This document shows, one piece after another, positions 1 through 8,408 of a stretch of DNA of 64,000 nt. Below the pieces are notes generated by a model. That model had not been told where the DNA came from and did no database searches. It saw only the letters and a list, made by a program, of their open reading frames with translations. Each line of letters begins with the position of its first letter. Within the stretch, counting starts at the first letter, position 1. Source of the DNA: an uncultured Sutterella sp. (GTDB lineage Bacteria; Pseudomonadota; Gammaproteobacteria; Burkholderiales; Burkholderiaceae_F); assembly GCA_900542195.1 (NCBI GenBank), contig UQNA01000001.1:1-64000 (forward strand), read 5' to 3'. The position numbers and the translations under genes are program-made.

Positions 1-171
1 TCTCTGAAAGGAGTATCGAGCCGTCTTATTCGAAAAAAGAAATATCCCTCCATTCGTAGTCAATTATGGGCAGCTACTCTCTGGTCGCCCTCTTATTTCA
101 TCGCAAGTTGTGGAGGCGCCCCTACTTCTATTATCAACCCGTACATTGAACAGCAGAATACGCCTGACTGA
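1..171 (+). mobile_element. tnpA: IS200/IS605-family transposase TnpA, 3' end only
   Basis: An open frame enters from the left edge and stops at 169-171, giving the last 56 residues of a Y1 (HUH) transposase. The visible segment carries LWSPSYF, a GGAP turn and a terminal YIEQQ. That last motif fits the YxxxQ signature holding the catalytic tyrosine of IS200/IS605 TnpA. The HUH motif and start lie outside the window. TnpA of this family moves single-stranded DNA at subterminal hairpins, and such a hairpin follows the stop directly. No TnpB/IscB gene follows, so an IS200-type (tnpA only) element is likely. Whether the copy is intact cannot be judged. Confidence 0.85.
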
Positions 172-186
172 AAAAATTTTAGATTC

Positions 187-228
187 GGCCCTTATATCAC
201 CGTCCTAAAGAACGGTGTTTTACGGGCC
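187..228 (+). repeat. Imperfect hairpin, likely right end of the IS200-like element
   Basis: Outer arms GGCCC (187-191) and GGGCC (224-228) and inner arms CACCGT (198-203) and ACGGTG (212-217) pair around an unpaired region of about 6 nt on each side. It begins 15 nt after the transposase stop. It lacks a T-tract, so it is more like the subterminal imperfect palindrome recognised by IS200/IS605 TnpA than a terminator. The exact cleavage site is not determined. Confidence 0.6.
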
Positions 229-431
229 TGTCTGAGAAGATGGAAAAGTTTAGATATGCAACAAAATTTTTCTATCCTCTCGAACCACAAACAATCTATT
301 CTTTGTATTTGTGTGTCTTCAGCCTCCTAAATGACGAAAAGAATGTACCTAGATTTTGCGTAAAGCCTTTTGGTCCGAAGGTTAGGGTTAGTGCTGTGTT
401 AAAATTCTCTTTCCTCTTAAGAGAACCTGAG

Positions 432-1949
432 ATGACCCCACGTCTAAGACTTCAGAACATCACCAAGCGATACGGAAGCACTATTGCTAACCGGGATATT
501 TCGCTTGAAGTAATGCCAGGTGAGATTTTGTCTGTACTTGGCGAAAATGGAGCGGGTAAAAGTACGCTCATGAAAATTATCTTTGGCTCTGTGGTCCCCG
601 ATCAAGGCCAATTTTTTTTCAACGGTAAGCGAGTCAACATTTCCAGTCCGGCTGACGCCAGAAAGCTTGGCATCGCTATGGTCTTTCAGCACTTCGTGCT
701 CTTCGATACTCTTACCGTTAAAGAAAATATTCTTTTAGGACTTCCTGAAGGCACCAACCTTGCAAAGCTAGAAAAGGAAATTAAAGAAAAGAGTAAGCAC
801 TACGGTCTCGAGGTCGATCCGAATGCTGTCATCAACGATCTTTCGATGGGAGAAAGACAGCGTGTTGAAATTCTTCGTGCGTTGCTCACAAATCCTCAGC
901 TGCTTATTCTCGATGAACCGACTTCCGTTTTATCTCCCTTAGCGCTTAAAGCCCTTTTCAAAACTTTGCGACAGTTATCCTCCGAGGGCGTTTCAATTAT
1001 CTTCATTACGCACAAGCTCAACGAAATTCGAGCATTGTCGAAGAACTGCTGCGTAATCAGAGGCGGTCAAGTAGTTGCCAATGTAAATCCTCAAGAGATT
1101 TCTGAGGATGATTTAGCCAAACTCATGATTGGCAATGATCTTCCGGAAATCCTTCCTAAACCTGAAGTCAAACAGGCTTTAGGCCTCGATTTAAATCTTC
1201 GGGGAGAAAAAGTTTCCTATAAGAGCCATTTCCCGCTGTCCGGTCAAATCCATGTTCCATGCGGGAAAATCGTCGGCATCGCAGGAATTTCCGGCAACGG
1301 CCAATCTGACTTGATGAAGGCGATTTCCGGAGAAGCTCTCCTTCCTAAGGATGCAATCTCTATCTGCGGAGCTCCTGTGGGGGATTTAAGGGTAAAACAT
1401 AGACGTGCAATGGGGCTGAGATACGTCCCTGAAGAACGTCTCGGCCAAGCCACCGTCCCTGAAATGTCTCTTGAATCGAATACTTTACTCACCAGCAATT
1501 TATTCTTGGCCAAGGGATTCATGAGAAATAAAATGATTCACCGCTTTACGGAAACCGTGATTGAAAAATTCAAGGTTAAGTCAGGCGGCAGTCACGCGCC
1601 GGCCGCAAGTCTCTCCGGAGGCAACCTGCAGAAATTCATCGTCGGCAGGGAACTTCTGCACAATCCTAAGATTCTGGTTCTTAATCAGCCTACCTGGGGT
1701 GTGGATGCAGGCGCTGCAGCCTTAATCCGCAACGCCCTCATTCGTCAAAGAACGGGGGGAAGCGCAGTGTTGGTTGTCAGTGAAGAATTAGATGAACTTT
1801 TCGAAATCTGCGATGAAATTGTTGTAATGAGTGAAGGCAAGATTTCTCCTCAAGTAAAAATATCAGACGTCTCCATTGAAGAAATTGGTCGCTGGATGTC
1901 AGGCCTCTGGCCGCAGAAATCCGAGGCCCCTAAGGAGGCTTCAGTATGA
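432..1949 (+). CDS. ABC transporter ATP-binding protein, nucleoside (BMP) type, two ATPase domains
   Basis: About 505 residues with two ABC domains in tandem, as in NupO/YufO and RbsA-like sugar/nucleoside importers. The first domain has Walker A GENGAGKST, signature LSMGERQRVEI and Walker B LLILDEPTS. The second has a degenerate Walker A (GISGNGQSD), signature LSGGNLQK and LVLNQPTWGVD, the usual asymmetric pattern of this subfamily. It would power import of purine nucleosides across the inner membrane. The frame is open back to 240, but similarity begins only after the ATG at 432, so that start is chosen. The stop overlaps the next start (ATGA), indicating translational coupling in a four-gene operon ending with the BMP receptor. 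Confidence 0.9.
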   Translation: MTPRLRLQNITKRYGSTIANRDISLEVMPGEILSVLGENGAGKSTLMKIIFGSVVPDQGQFFFNGKRVNISSPADARKLGIAMVFQHFVLFDTLTVKENILLGLPEGTNLAKLEKEIKEKSKHYGLEVDPNAVINDLSMGERQRVEILRALLTNPQLLILDEPTSVLSPLALKALFKTLRQLSSEGVSIIFITHKLNEIRALSKNCCVIRGGQVVANVNPQEISEDDLAKLMIGNDLPEILPKPEVKQALGLDLNLRGEKVSYKSHFPLSGQIHVPCGKIVGIAGISGNGQSDLMKAISGEALLPKDAISICGAPVGDLRVKHRRAMGLRYVPEERLGQATVPEMSLESNTLLTSNLFLAKGFMRNKMIHRFTETVIEKFKVKSGGSHAPAASLSGGNLQKFIVGRELLHNPKILVLNQPTWGVDAGAAALIRNALIRQRTGGSAVLVVSEELDELFEICDEIVVMSEGKISPQVKISDVSIEEIGRWMSGLWPQKSEAPKEASV

Positions 1950-3037
1950 ATTTTCCGATAGCACTGTTTAACCGTCCGAATCCCAATAAATTCTTGGCGG
2001 CTCTATCTCCTTTCATGGCTGTGTTTTTAACACTGATCATCGGAGGATTGATTTTCGCATTCATGGGAAAAGATCCCTTCTATTCCATGTATGTAGTCTG
2101 TATTGAACCTCTTCAGACTCTTAGAGGATGGGGAGAACTGGGCGTCAAGATGACGCCTCTTATTCTTTGCGCTTTGGGTCTACTGGTCTGCTATCGAGCA
2201 AACGTTTGGAATATCGGCGCAGAAGGTCAGCTTATCGTGGGGGCATTGGCCGGCGGTGTCGTGGCCCTTCAAGCCGGACCTGACCAAAGTCAGCTTTACA
2301 TGATTTGGGTCCTGCTCGCCGCAATGGCCGGAGGTGCTTTATACGGGGCAATCGTTGCGTGGCTCAAAGACAAGTGCAATGCAAATGAAATTCTGGTTTC
2401 TTTGATGCTTGTTTACATTGCAGAACTCTTCTTATCATGGGCCGTACAGTCCCCTCTCAGAGATCCGCAAGGACTTGGTTTCCCGCAGAGCCCGATGTTT
2501 GAAACAGCCGCCTCTCTTCCGATCATGATTCCGGGCACCAGACTGCATTGGGGTGTAGCTCTTGTCTGCTTAGCCTTGTTCGGCGTCTGGCTCATCATGT
2601 CCAAGATGTTTATCGGTTTCCAGGTTCGAGTCTCAGGCATGGCCCCGAAAGCCGCTGCGTACGCGGGCTTCTCTAACCGTGCAATGATTTACTTTGTTCT
2701 GCTGCTTTCCGGGGCCTTAGCGGGCCTGGCAGGCGTTATAGAAATTACGGGACCTATCGGACAGTTAACTCCTAAAATCTCCCCGGGATATGGCTTTGCC
2801 GCCATTATCGTTGCGTTCGTAGCACGTCTGAAACCGCTTAATACGGTTCCCGCCGCTTTCATTATGGCCCTCTTCTACCTAGGCGGAGAGCTTGCCCAAT
2901 CAAGACTTGGAACTCCTGCAGCTTTAACCGGTGTTTTCCAAGGTTTGCTTCTTTTCTGCATCATGGCTTGTGATTCTTTTGTGTTCTTTAAATTTAAATG
3001 GCTCGGCTTCGGCCATAAAAAGGAGGTTGCACCATGA
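1946..3037 (+). CDS. ABC transporter permease, nucleoside (BMP) type, first subunit
   Basis: A 363-residue polytopic membrane protein of the BPD_transp_2 family (NupP/YufP-like). It has many hydrophobic segments and the NIGAEGQLIVGA motif typical of nucleoside/simple-sugar permeases at about residues 90-100. It pairs with the next permease to form the transmembrane channel driven by the upstream ATPase. It overlaps both neighbours by four bases. Substrate is inferred from the BMP receptor in the same operon. No unusual features were seen. Confidence 0.88.
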   Translation: MNFPIALFNRPNPNKFLAALSPFMAVFLTLIIGGLIFAFMGKDPFYSMYVVCIEPLQTLRGWGELGVKMTPLILCALGLLVCYRANVWNIGAEGQLIVGALAGGVVALQAGPDQSQLYMIWVLLAAMAGGALYGAIVAWLKDKCNANEILVSLMLVYIAELFLSWAVQSPLRDPQGLGFPQSPMFETAASLPIMIPGTRLHWGVALVCLALFGVWLIMSKMFIGFQVRVSGMAPKAAAYAGFSNRAMIYFVLLLSGALAGLAGVIEITGPIGQLTPKISPGYGFAAIIVAFVARLKPLNTVPAAFIMALFYLGGELAQSRLGTPAALTGVFQGLLLFCIMACDSFVFFKFKWLGFGHKKEVAP

Positions 3038-3951
3038 GCGTAGCTGCTTCTTTAATCGCAACAACCATGAATGCCAGTACGCCTCTGCTTCTGGCCGCTT
3101 TAGGAATTTTAGTTGCTGAACGTTCGGGCGTTTTGAACCTCGGGGTCGAAGGCATTATGCTGATGTCAGCTGTCTGCGCTTATATGGCCACGGTAGAAAC
3201 CGGAAGTTTTGCCGCCGGATTCATTTTCGCCATCATTATCGGTATCGCTTTTGCTTTGTTCTTTGCAATTTTTGCGGTTGGCTTAAGAGCCAATCAACAA
3301 GCCTCGGGCTTAGGCGTCGCAATATTCGGGGGTGGTTTATCAGCCTATATCGGTGTTGCTTACCAAGGAGAAGTTCTTCCTGAAAGAGCTGCTGACGGCA
3401 TTTGGCTTTTGGATCAGATTCCTTTCTTCGGTCAAGCGTTCTTTTCTCAGAATTGGATTGTCTATCTTTCCTTGCTGATGATTCCTGCCATTTGGTACTT
3501 CCTGTTTAAGACCAGACCAGGACTTGTTATAAGAGCAGTCGGAGAGTCACCGGCCTCTGCGAATGCTCTCGGTTATAACGTACCGCTTATACGTTGTGCG
3601 GCTTTAGCTTTCAGCGGCGCCTGCATTGGCTTGTCAGGTGCTTATCTGTCGCTTATCTACACGCCATTGTGGGTGGAAGGTATGGTTGCAGGAAGAGGTT
3701 GGATTGCATTAGCTTTGGTTACGTTCGGTACATGGCGTCCGCTTAGAGTCTTTTTAGGCGCCTATCTTTTCGGCGGCATGACCATGATTCAAATGAATTT
3801 ACAAAGTATTGGGATCTCCATTCCACCGCAATTCATTTCTATGGCACCATACGCCGCAACAATTATTGTGTTGGCTCTTCTCTCCAGGAATCCGACTTGG
3901 ATTCGAATGAACATGCCCGCATCGCTTGGCAAACCGTTTATTCCACACTAA
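3034..3951 (+). CDS. ABC transporter permease, nucleoside (BMP) type, second subunit
   Basis: A 305-residue membrane protein of the same permease superfamily (NupQ/YufQ-like). It shows the paired motif ERSGVLNLGVEGIMLM near residues 28-43, which corresponds to the NIGAEGQ motif of its partner. It overlaps the preceding permease by ATGA. About 60 nt then separate it from the receptor gene, which has its own Shine-Dalgarno sequence. Together with its partner it would form the heterodimeric channel. Confidence 0.88.
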   Translation: MSVAASLIATTMNASTPLLLAALGILVAERSGVLNLGVEGIMLMSAVCAYMATVETGSFAAGFIFAIIIGIAFALFFAIFAVGLRANQQASGLGVAIFGGGLSAYIGVAYQGEVLPERAADGIWLLDQIPFFGQAFFSQNWIVYLSLLMIPAIWYFLFKTRPGLVIRAVGESPASANALGYNVPLIRCAALAFSGACIGLSGAYLSLIYTPLWVEGMVAGRGWIALALVTFGTWRPLRVFLGAYLFGGMTMIQMNLQSIGISIPPQFISMAPYAATIIVLALLSRNPTWIRMNMPASLGKPFIPH

Positions 3952-4011
3952 CTGAATGATTTTTAGGATTGTTTTTTTACTCTCATTAATTTCACTTTAG
4001 GAGACAAAAGA

Positions 4012-5157
4012 GTGAGAATGTCTTTGAAACTCGTTGCGGCTGCTGCCGCCCTTGCTTCCATTTTTGCCCTCACAGCTTGTGATGACAAAGGAAGCACCGC
4101 TAAAAAGGCTGAGGAGCCGAAAGCAGCTGCTGAAACAAAAACAGCAGCCAATGAGCCATTGAAGGTTGGCTTTGTCTATGTTGCTCCGATTGCTGACGTA
4201 GGCTACACAAAGCAGCATGATATCGGCCGTCTGTACGCTATTGACAAGGTTGGCAAAGACAAAATTACTACAACCTTTGTGGAAAATGTTCCTGAAACAG
4301 CTGACGCTGAACGCGTTATCCGTCAGATGATCAATGACGGCAATAAGCTTATTTTCGGTACAAGCTTCGGCTACATGAACTATATGCAGAAGCTGGCTAA
4401 GGAATATCCGGACGTCAAGTTTGAACACGCCACCGGATACAAGTCTGCTCCTAACATGACTAACTACAACATCCGCTTCTATGAAGGCCGCTATCTTGCC
4501 GGTATGCTTGCAGGCGGCGCCACTAAGAGCAATGTTATCGGTTACGTCGCTCCGTTCCCAATTCCTGAAGTTCTTCAAGGCATCAATGCCTTTACTCTCG
4601 GTGCTAAGTCCGTCAATCCGAAGATTCAGGTTAAAGTCGTTTGGACTAACGCTTGGTACGATCCACCCAAGGATACAGACTCCGCTAAGACTCTTATCGG
4701 TCAGGGAGCTGACGTCCTTACTCAGCACACCAACACCAGTGCCGTTGCTTCCGCAGCTGAAGCCGCAGGCAAGATGGTCATTCCTTACAACAGCGATATG
4801 AAGTCCGTTGCTCCAAATGCTCAGATTGCCGCTCTGGTATTGAACTGGGGTCCATACTACGCTAAGAAGATTAACCAGGCTCTCGAAAACAAATGGGAAA
4901 ACAAACCTGTTTGGATGCACCTGAAGGAAGGCGCTATCTCTCTCGAGAACATTTCCGACAAAGTGCCTGCTGACGTCGTCAAGAAGATGGAAGAAGTCAA
5001 GGCTAAGATCAACAGCGGTGAATTCCATCCGTTTACAGGTCCAATCAAGACCAACGAAGGAAAAGAAGCTGTTAAAGCCGGAGAAACTCTCCCAGATGAC
5101 AAGCTCGTAACTATGAATTACTACGTCGACGGCGTTGTAGGCAAAGTGCCTAATTAA
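4012..5157 (+). CDS. BMP-family ABC transporter substrate-binding lipoprotein
   Basis: A 381-residue exported receptor. The N-terminus is a lipoprotein signal with lipobox LTAC (Cys near residue 23), followed by a low-complexity Ala/Lys/Glu linker and a periplasmic-binding domain of the BMP/PnrA family (FVYVAPIADVGYT, GTSFGYMNYM). Members bind purine nucleosides. The GTG at 4012 is preferred because AGGAG (3999-4003) lies 8 nt upstream. The in-frame ATG at 4018 is the alternative. It is the last gene of the operon and is followed by a terminator. It sits next to phosphate and purine-base uptake genes, which suggests a nucleoside/phosphate salvage region. Confidence 0.9.
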   Translation: MRMSLKLVAAAAALASIFALTACDDKGSTAKKAEEPKAAAETKTAANEPLKVGFVYVAPIADVGYTKQHDIGRLYAIDKVGKDKITTTFVENVPETADAERVIRQMINDGNKLIFGTSFGYMNYMQKLAKEYPDVKFEHATGYKSAPNMTNYNIRFYEGRYLAGMLAGGATKSNVIGYVAPFPIPEVLQGINAFTLGAKSVNPKIQVKVVWTNAWYDPPKDTDSAKTLIGQGADVLTQHTNTSAVASAAEAAGKMVIPYNSDMKSVAPNAQIAALVLNWGPYYAKKINQALENKWENKPVWMHLKEGAISLENISDKVPADVVKKMEEVKAKINSGEFHPFTGPIKTNEGKEAVKAGETLPDDKLVTMNYYVDGVVGKVPN

Positions 5158-5182
5158 TCCGTCCCCAGACGTTTAGTTCTGC

Positions 5183-5250
5183 AAACCGGAAATATCAGTC
5201 CTTGCTCTCGGACCTTGAGAGAAAAAAAGGAGTGATTTTCCGGTTTTTTT
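5183..5250 (+). terminator. Intrinsic terminator of the nucleoside ABC operon
   Basis: Arm AAACCGGAAA (5183-5192) pairs with TTTCCGGTTT and runs into a tract of seven T. The long intervening loop contains its own small hairpin (GTCC...GGAC). It lies 26 nt after the receptor stop. Confidence 0.75.
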
Positions 5251-5251
5251 A

Positions 5252-5280
5252 TGACATTTTGATGACTTTTTGGTGACATT
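5252..5280 (-). promoter_or_regulatory. TGACA-type repeats with 11-bp period (inverted Pho-box-like array)
   Basis: TGACA (5252), TGACT (5263) and TGACA (5274) recur every 11 bp, each followed by T-rich spacers. Read on the minus strand these are TGTCA/AGTCA half sites with the 11-bp spacing of PhoB sites. They face away from pstS and lie just upstream of the forward Pho boxes. Function is inferred from the pattern only. Confidence 0.45.
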
Positions 5281-5316
5281 TTTATTACACGCAATTATTT
5301 GATTTTATTAAATATT

Positions 5317-5372
5317 CTGTCATCAAACTTTCATAATTGCGTCAAGTTTTCGTCATTTTTCCTTTCTAGAAT
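5317..5372 (+). promoter_or_regulatory. Tandem Pho boxes and -10 element of pstS
   Basis: Four heptamers spaced exactly 11 bp apart start at 5317 (CTGTCAT), 5328 (CTTTCAT), 5339 (GCGTCAA) and 5350 (TCGTCAT), forming two consecutive PhoB boxes. A -10-like TAGAAT lies at 5367-5372, 10 nt after the last half site. This is the layout of PhoB-activated promoters, where the Pho box replaces the -35 element. It predicts phosphate-starvation control of pstSCA. Confidence 0.8.
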
Positions 5373-5438
5373 GCGCTCAGATTTTGAAGAGCACTTCAAA
5401 CCACTCATATAAAAATGAATCAAAAAAGAGGAAAAATG

Positions 5439-6260
5439 ATGAAAACAAAATTATTAAAAACAGCCTTATTAACTTCCCTGTTCTCTGCCTCTATTCTCTC
5501 CGGAGCAATTGCGGCTGAGACCGTGACAGTTTCCGGATCCACAACGGTTCTGCCGATTATGCAGAAAATTTCAGAATCTTATATGCGTGAAGATCCGAAC
5601 GTTGCTATCGAATTATCCGGAGGCGGTTCCGGCAGCGGCATCAAAGGTTTGTCTGACGGTTTAACTCAAGTTGCTATGAGTTCTAGAAAGATTAAACCGG
5701 AAGAAAGCAAGATTGCAGAAAAAAATAAGGTTCAGCCATACCAAACAACCGTAGCCATCGACGCCATCGTTCCAATCGTTCACCCAAACAATAAGGTTCC
5801 CAATATTTCTTTAGATGACCTTAGAAAAATTTATAAAGGCGAAATCAAGAATTGGAAAGAAATCGGCGGAGCAAACGCTCCAATCGTGTTGGTCTCGAGA
5901 GATACTTCCTCCGGCACCTACGAAACTTGGGAAGAATTGGTCATGAAGAAACAAAGAATCTCTCCGAGAGCTTTGCTTCAGTCCTCCAACGGTACAGTCG
6001 TTCAAACCGTCTCAAAGAATCCTAATGCCATCGGCTACATCGGTTTTGGGTACATTACTCCAAGTATTAAAGCTGTCGACGTAAACGGCATTAAAGCCAC
6101 ATCTGAAGCAGCCGCAGACGGAAAATGGCCTCTTTCCCGTGAACTCTATCTTTACACCAACGGTGCTCCGAAAGGTGCTGTAGAAAAAGTTATTGCCTAC
6201 ACCCTTGCTCCTAAGGGCCAAAAATTGATTCAAGAAACCGGATTCATTCCTCTGAAATAG
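5439..6260 (+). CDS. pstS: Phosphate ABC transporter substrate-binding protein PstS
   Basis: About 273 residues. A Sec signal peptide ending in AIAAE is followed by a PBP-like domain with the phosphate-binding signature VSGSTTVLPI and the GGGSGSGIKGL loop, plus SRDTSSGTYETWEE further on. It captures phosphate in the periplasm for PstCA. ATGs at 5415, 5436 and 5439 are in frame. AAGAGG at 5426-5431 favours 5439 (7-nt spacing), with 5436 possible. Tandem Pho boxes stand directly upstream. It leads a pstS-pstC-pstA cluster. Confidence 0.9.
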   Translation: MKTKLLKTALLTSLFSASILSGAIAAETVTVSGSTTVLPIMQKISESYMREDPNVAIELSGGGSGSGIKGLSDGLTQVAMSSRKIKPEESKIAEKNKVQPYQTTVAIDAIVPIVHPNNKVPNISLDDLRKIYKGEIKNWKEIGGANAPIVLVSRDTSSGTYETWEELVMKKQRISPRALLQSSNGTVVQTVSKNPNAIGYIGFGYITPSIKAVDVNGIKATSEAAADGKWPLSRELYLYTNGAPKGAVEKVIAYTLAPKGQKLIQETGFIPLK

Positions 6261-6306
6261 GAACACGATAGAGAGAGGACTCCGATTCTCTCTCTAAAAA
6301 ACGCTT

Positions 6307-7185
6307 ATGAATAAATATCTCAGAGAATTCTTATTTAAAAACGGCCTCATGGTCTGTGCTCTGGTGTCGTTAGCCGGATTGGCCGCCATCGTTTGGTTTC
6401 TGTTTCAAGAAGGTTTTCCTGTTCTGCAGCACGTCACCATAAAAGATTTCTTAACGGGCCAGGATTGGTATCCGACAGAGAATCCGCCTTCATTCCAAAT
6501 TCTTCCGCTGATAGCCGGCTCTATCGCTGTAACTATCTGCGCTTCGGTCCTGGCTATTCCTCTGGGCCTTATGACAGCGATATACCTTAGTCATATTGCT
6601 TCCCCTAGGGTCCGAGCCTTCTTTAAGCCCTGTATCGAACTTTTAGCCGCCTTTCCGTCCGTCATTATCGGTTTTATCGGCATGGCCGTACTCGCTCCGG
6701 TAATTCAAACAATAACGGGGGCACCAACGGGGCTGAACGTTCTGAATGCGTCCATTCTTCTCGCATTGATGGCTCTTCCGACTATTTGTACGATTTCTGA
6801 GGATGCTCTGAGATCAGTCCCTAATCATATGAAGGAAGCCTCTTTAGCCGTGGGTGCCACTAACTGGGAAACTTTAACCAAAATCACGATTCCCGGAGCT
6901 GCTTCCGGAATCTCTACTGCAGTGATGTTAGGGATGAGCCGCGTTATCGGAGAAACAATGGTAGTGCTGATGGCTGCCGGAGGGGCTGCCATTATTCCCG
7001 AAACCATTTTTGACCCTGCTCGTCCATTGCCCGCAGCAATTGTGGCAGAAATGGCTGAAGCTCCTTTCCGCAGCTCTCACTACCATGCGCTATTTGCTAC
7101 CGGTATCGTGCTGTTTCTTTTCACGTTCGCATTCAATCTCGTAGCCTTCAAGATTTCGAAAAAATACAAACTGCAAGCTAGCTAA
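6307..7185 (+). CDS. pstC: Phosphate ABC transporter permease PstC
   Basis: A 292-residue inner-membrane permease with about six hydrophobic segments. The EAA-type loop reads EASLAVGATNWETLTKITIP near residues 178-197, where the coupling helix contacts the ATPase. The stretch LLAAFPSVIIGFIG is typical of PstC. It forms the channel with PstA. It follows pstS by 46 nt and precedes pstA by 8 nt. The cognate ATPase PstB is not encoded next to it. Confidence 0.9.
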   Translation: MNKYLREFLFKNGLMVCALVSLAGLAAIVWFLFQEGFPVLQHVTIKDFLTGQDWYPTENPPSFQILPLIAGSIAVTICASVLAIPLGLMTAIYLSHIASPRVRAFFKPCIELLAAFPSVIIGFIGMAVLAPVIQTITGAPTGLNVLNASILLALMALPTICTISEDALRSVPNHMKEASLAVGATNWETLTKITIPGAASGISTAVMLGMSRVIGETMVVLMAAGGAAIIPETIFDPARPLPAAIVAEMAEAPFRSSHYHALFATGIVLFLFTFAFNLVAFKISKKYKLQAS

Positions 7186-7193
7186 GCCTCATT

Positions 7194-8144
7194 ATGTACA
7201 GACTTGAACAAACTCTACCTAATTTTTCAGAAACCGCCGTTAGCGTGGACAGCAACCGCACTGTGAGACGGATAACGGCTTCCGGATCCAATAAACAAAG
7301 AAGAAAGCTCAAAGAAAAGGCTTCAAAAGTTTTTCTTAGGCTCGTCGCCTGGTTTGTGATTACTGCGTTCTTTGCCGTGGTGTTCTACATCGGCTATCAA
7401 GGACTAGAGAAAATTAGCCTCGAATTCTTGATAGGAAATCCTAAGAACATGATGACGGAGGGAGGGATTCTCCCCTGCATCGTGGGCACATGCCTTCTGG
7501 CATTAGGAGCTGTAGCCGTGGCTCTTCCTTTAGGTGTATTCAGTGCCATTTGGCTAAATGAATATGCTAAGGACGGTCCGCTCAAACGACTCATTACGCT
7601 CTCAGTCGCAAACCTGGCCGGCGTGCCTTCCATCGTATTCGGTCTGTTCGGCTTAGCCTTTTTCGTCATTCTGTGCGATCTGGGTGTCAGCGCAGTATCC
7701 GGTATCTTGACGCTTGCCGTCCTGACCCTGCCAATCATTATCAACACTGTTCGTGAAACACTTTCTCAGATTCCTAATGCTTGGAAAGAGGCATCCTATG
7801 CTTTAGGAGCAACGAAACACGAAACCATTCTCAGAACCGTTCTTCCTGCTGCTATGCCAGGGATCATGACAGGGGCCGTTCTAGCAGTAGCCAGAGCAGC
7901 CGGAGAGACCAGTGCCATTATGTTTACGGCTGCAGTCGTGATGACCACGGATGCATTTAATTCGCCGTTATCTGCTGTGATGGCCCTTCCGCACCATATT
8001 TATATTTTGGCAACGACCGGAGCGGAACCGGAAAAAGTGCTTCCGATGCAAAGCGCATCCGCATTAGTTCTTCTTTTTGCGGTATTCCTTATGAACTTAA
8101 CCGCTATCTACTTCAGACAAAAAGCCTCTCACCTACCAAAGTAA
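7194..8144 (+). CDS. pstA: Phosphate ABC transporter permease PstA
   Basis: A 316-residue permease. A polar N-terminal stretch of about 45 residues precedes the first membrane segment. The coupling loop EASYALGATKHETILRTVLP lies near residues 198-217. It is the partner of PstC. No pstB or phoU follows. After about 260 nt without a gene comes a purine permease on the same strand, so the usual pstSCAB-phoU order is broken here. Confidence 0.9.
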   Translation: MYRLEQTLPNFSETAVSVDSNRTVRRITASGSNKQRRKLKEKASKVFLRLVAWFVITAFFAVVFYIGYQGLEKISLEFLIGNPKNMMTEGGILPCIVGTCLLALGAVAVALPLGVFSAIWLNEYAKDGPLKRLITLSVANLAGVPSIVFGLFGLAFFVILCDLGVSAVSGILTLAVLTLPIIINTVRETLSQIPNAWKEASYALGATKHETILRTVLPAAMPGIMTGAVLAVARAAGETSAIMFTAAVVMTTDAFNSPLSAVMALPHHIYILATTGAEPEKVLPMQSASALVLLFAVFLMNLTAIYFRQKASHLPK

Positions 8145-8408
8145 TGTATTGATTTCTAAAGAAAAGAATTGAAAGAGAAGAGAAGATTTTCGTTCAAGGC
8201 AAACACTGAGAAATCCCGGATACTGCACCCATTCGGATCTGAACTTCCTCAGAAGAATTGTTACTCAGTGTATGCAAAAGCCGGTTATATGCCCATTTTG
8301 AAAACAAGTATGTAACCAAGCGGTTTTGAAATGGTTCGAACAAATTTTCGGCTCTAAAATTGAACTTAAATTTTCTCTTCTCCTGCTTTTTCGAAAGCAC
8401 TTTTTGCC

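Noticed and set aside
240..431. N-terminal extension of the nucleoside ABC ATPase frame
   Set aside because: The first 64 codons have no similarity to the family and overlap the leader after the IS hairpin. The conserved protein begins at ATG 432.
3997..5028. 343-codon frame antisense to the BMP receptor
   Set aside because: It has no recognisable domain or ribosome site and lies entirely opposite a gene with a lipobox and clear family motifs. It arises from codon bias.
8145..8408. Possible purine riboswitch before the AzgA-like permease
   Set aside because: The conserved core of purine aptamers could not be found on the plus strand. The region is reported only as a gap.
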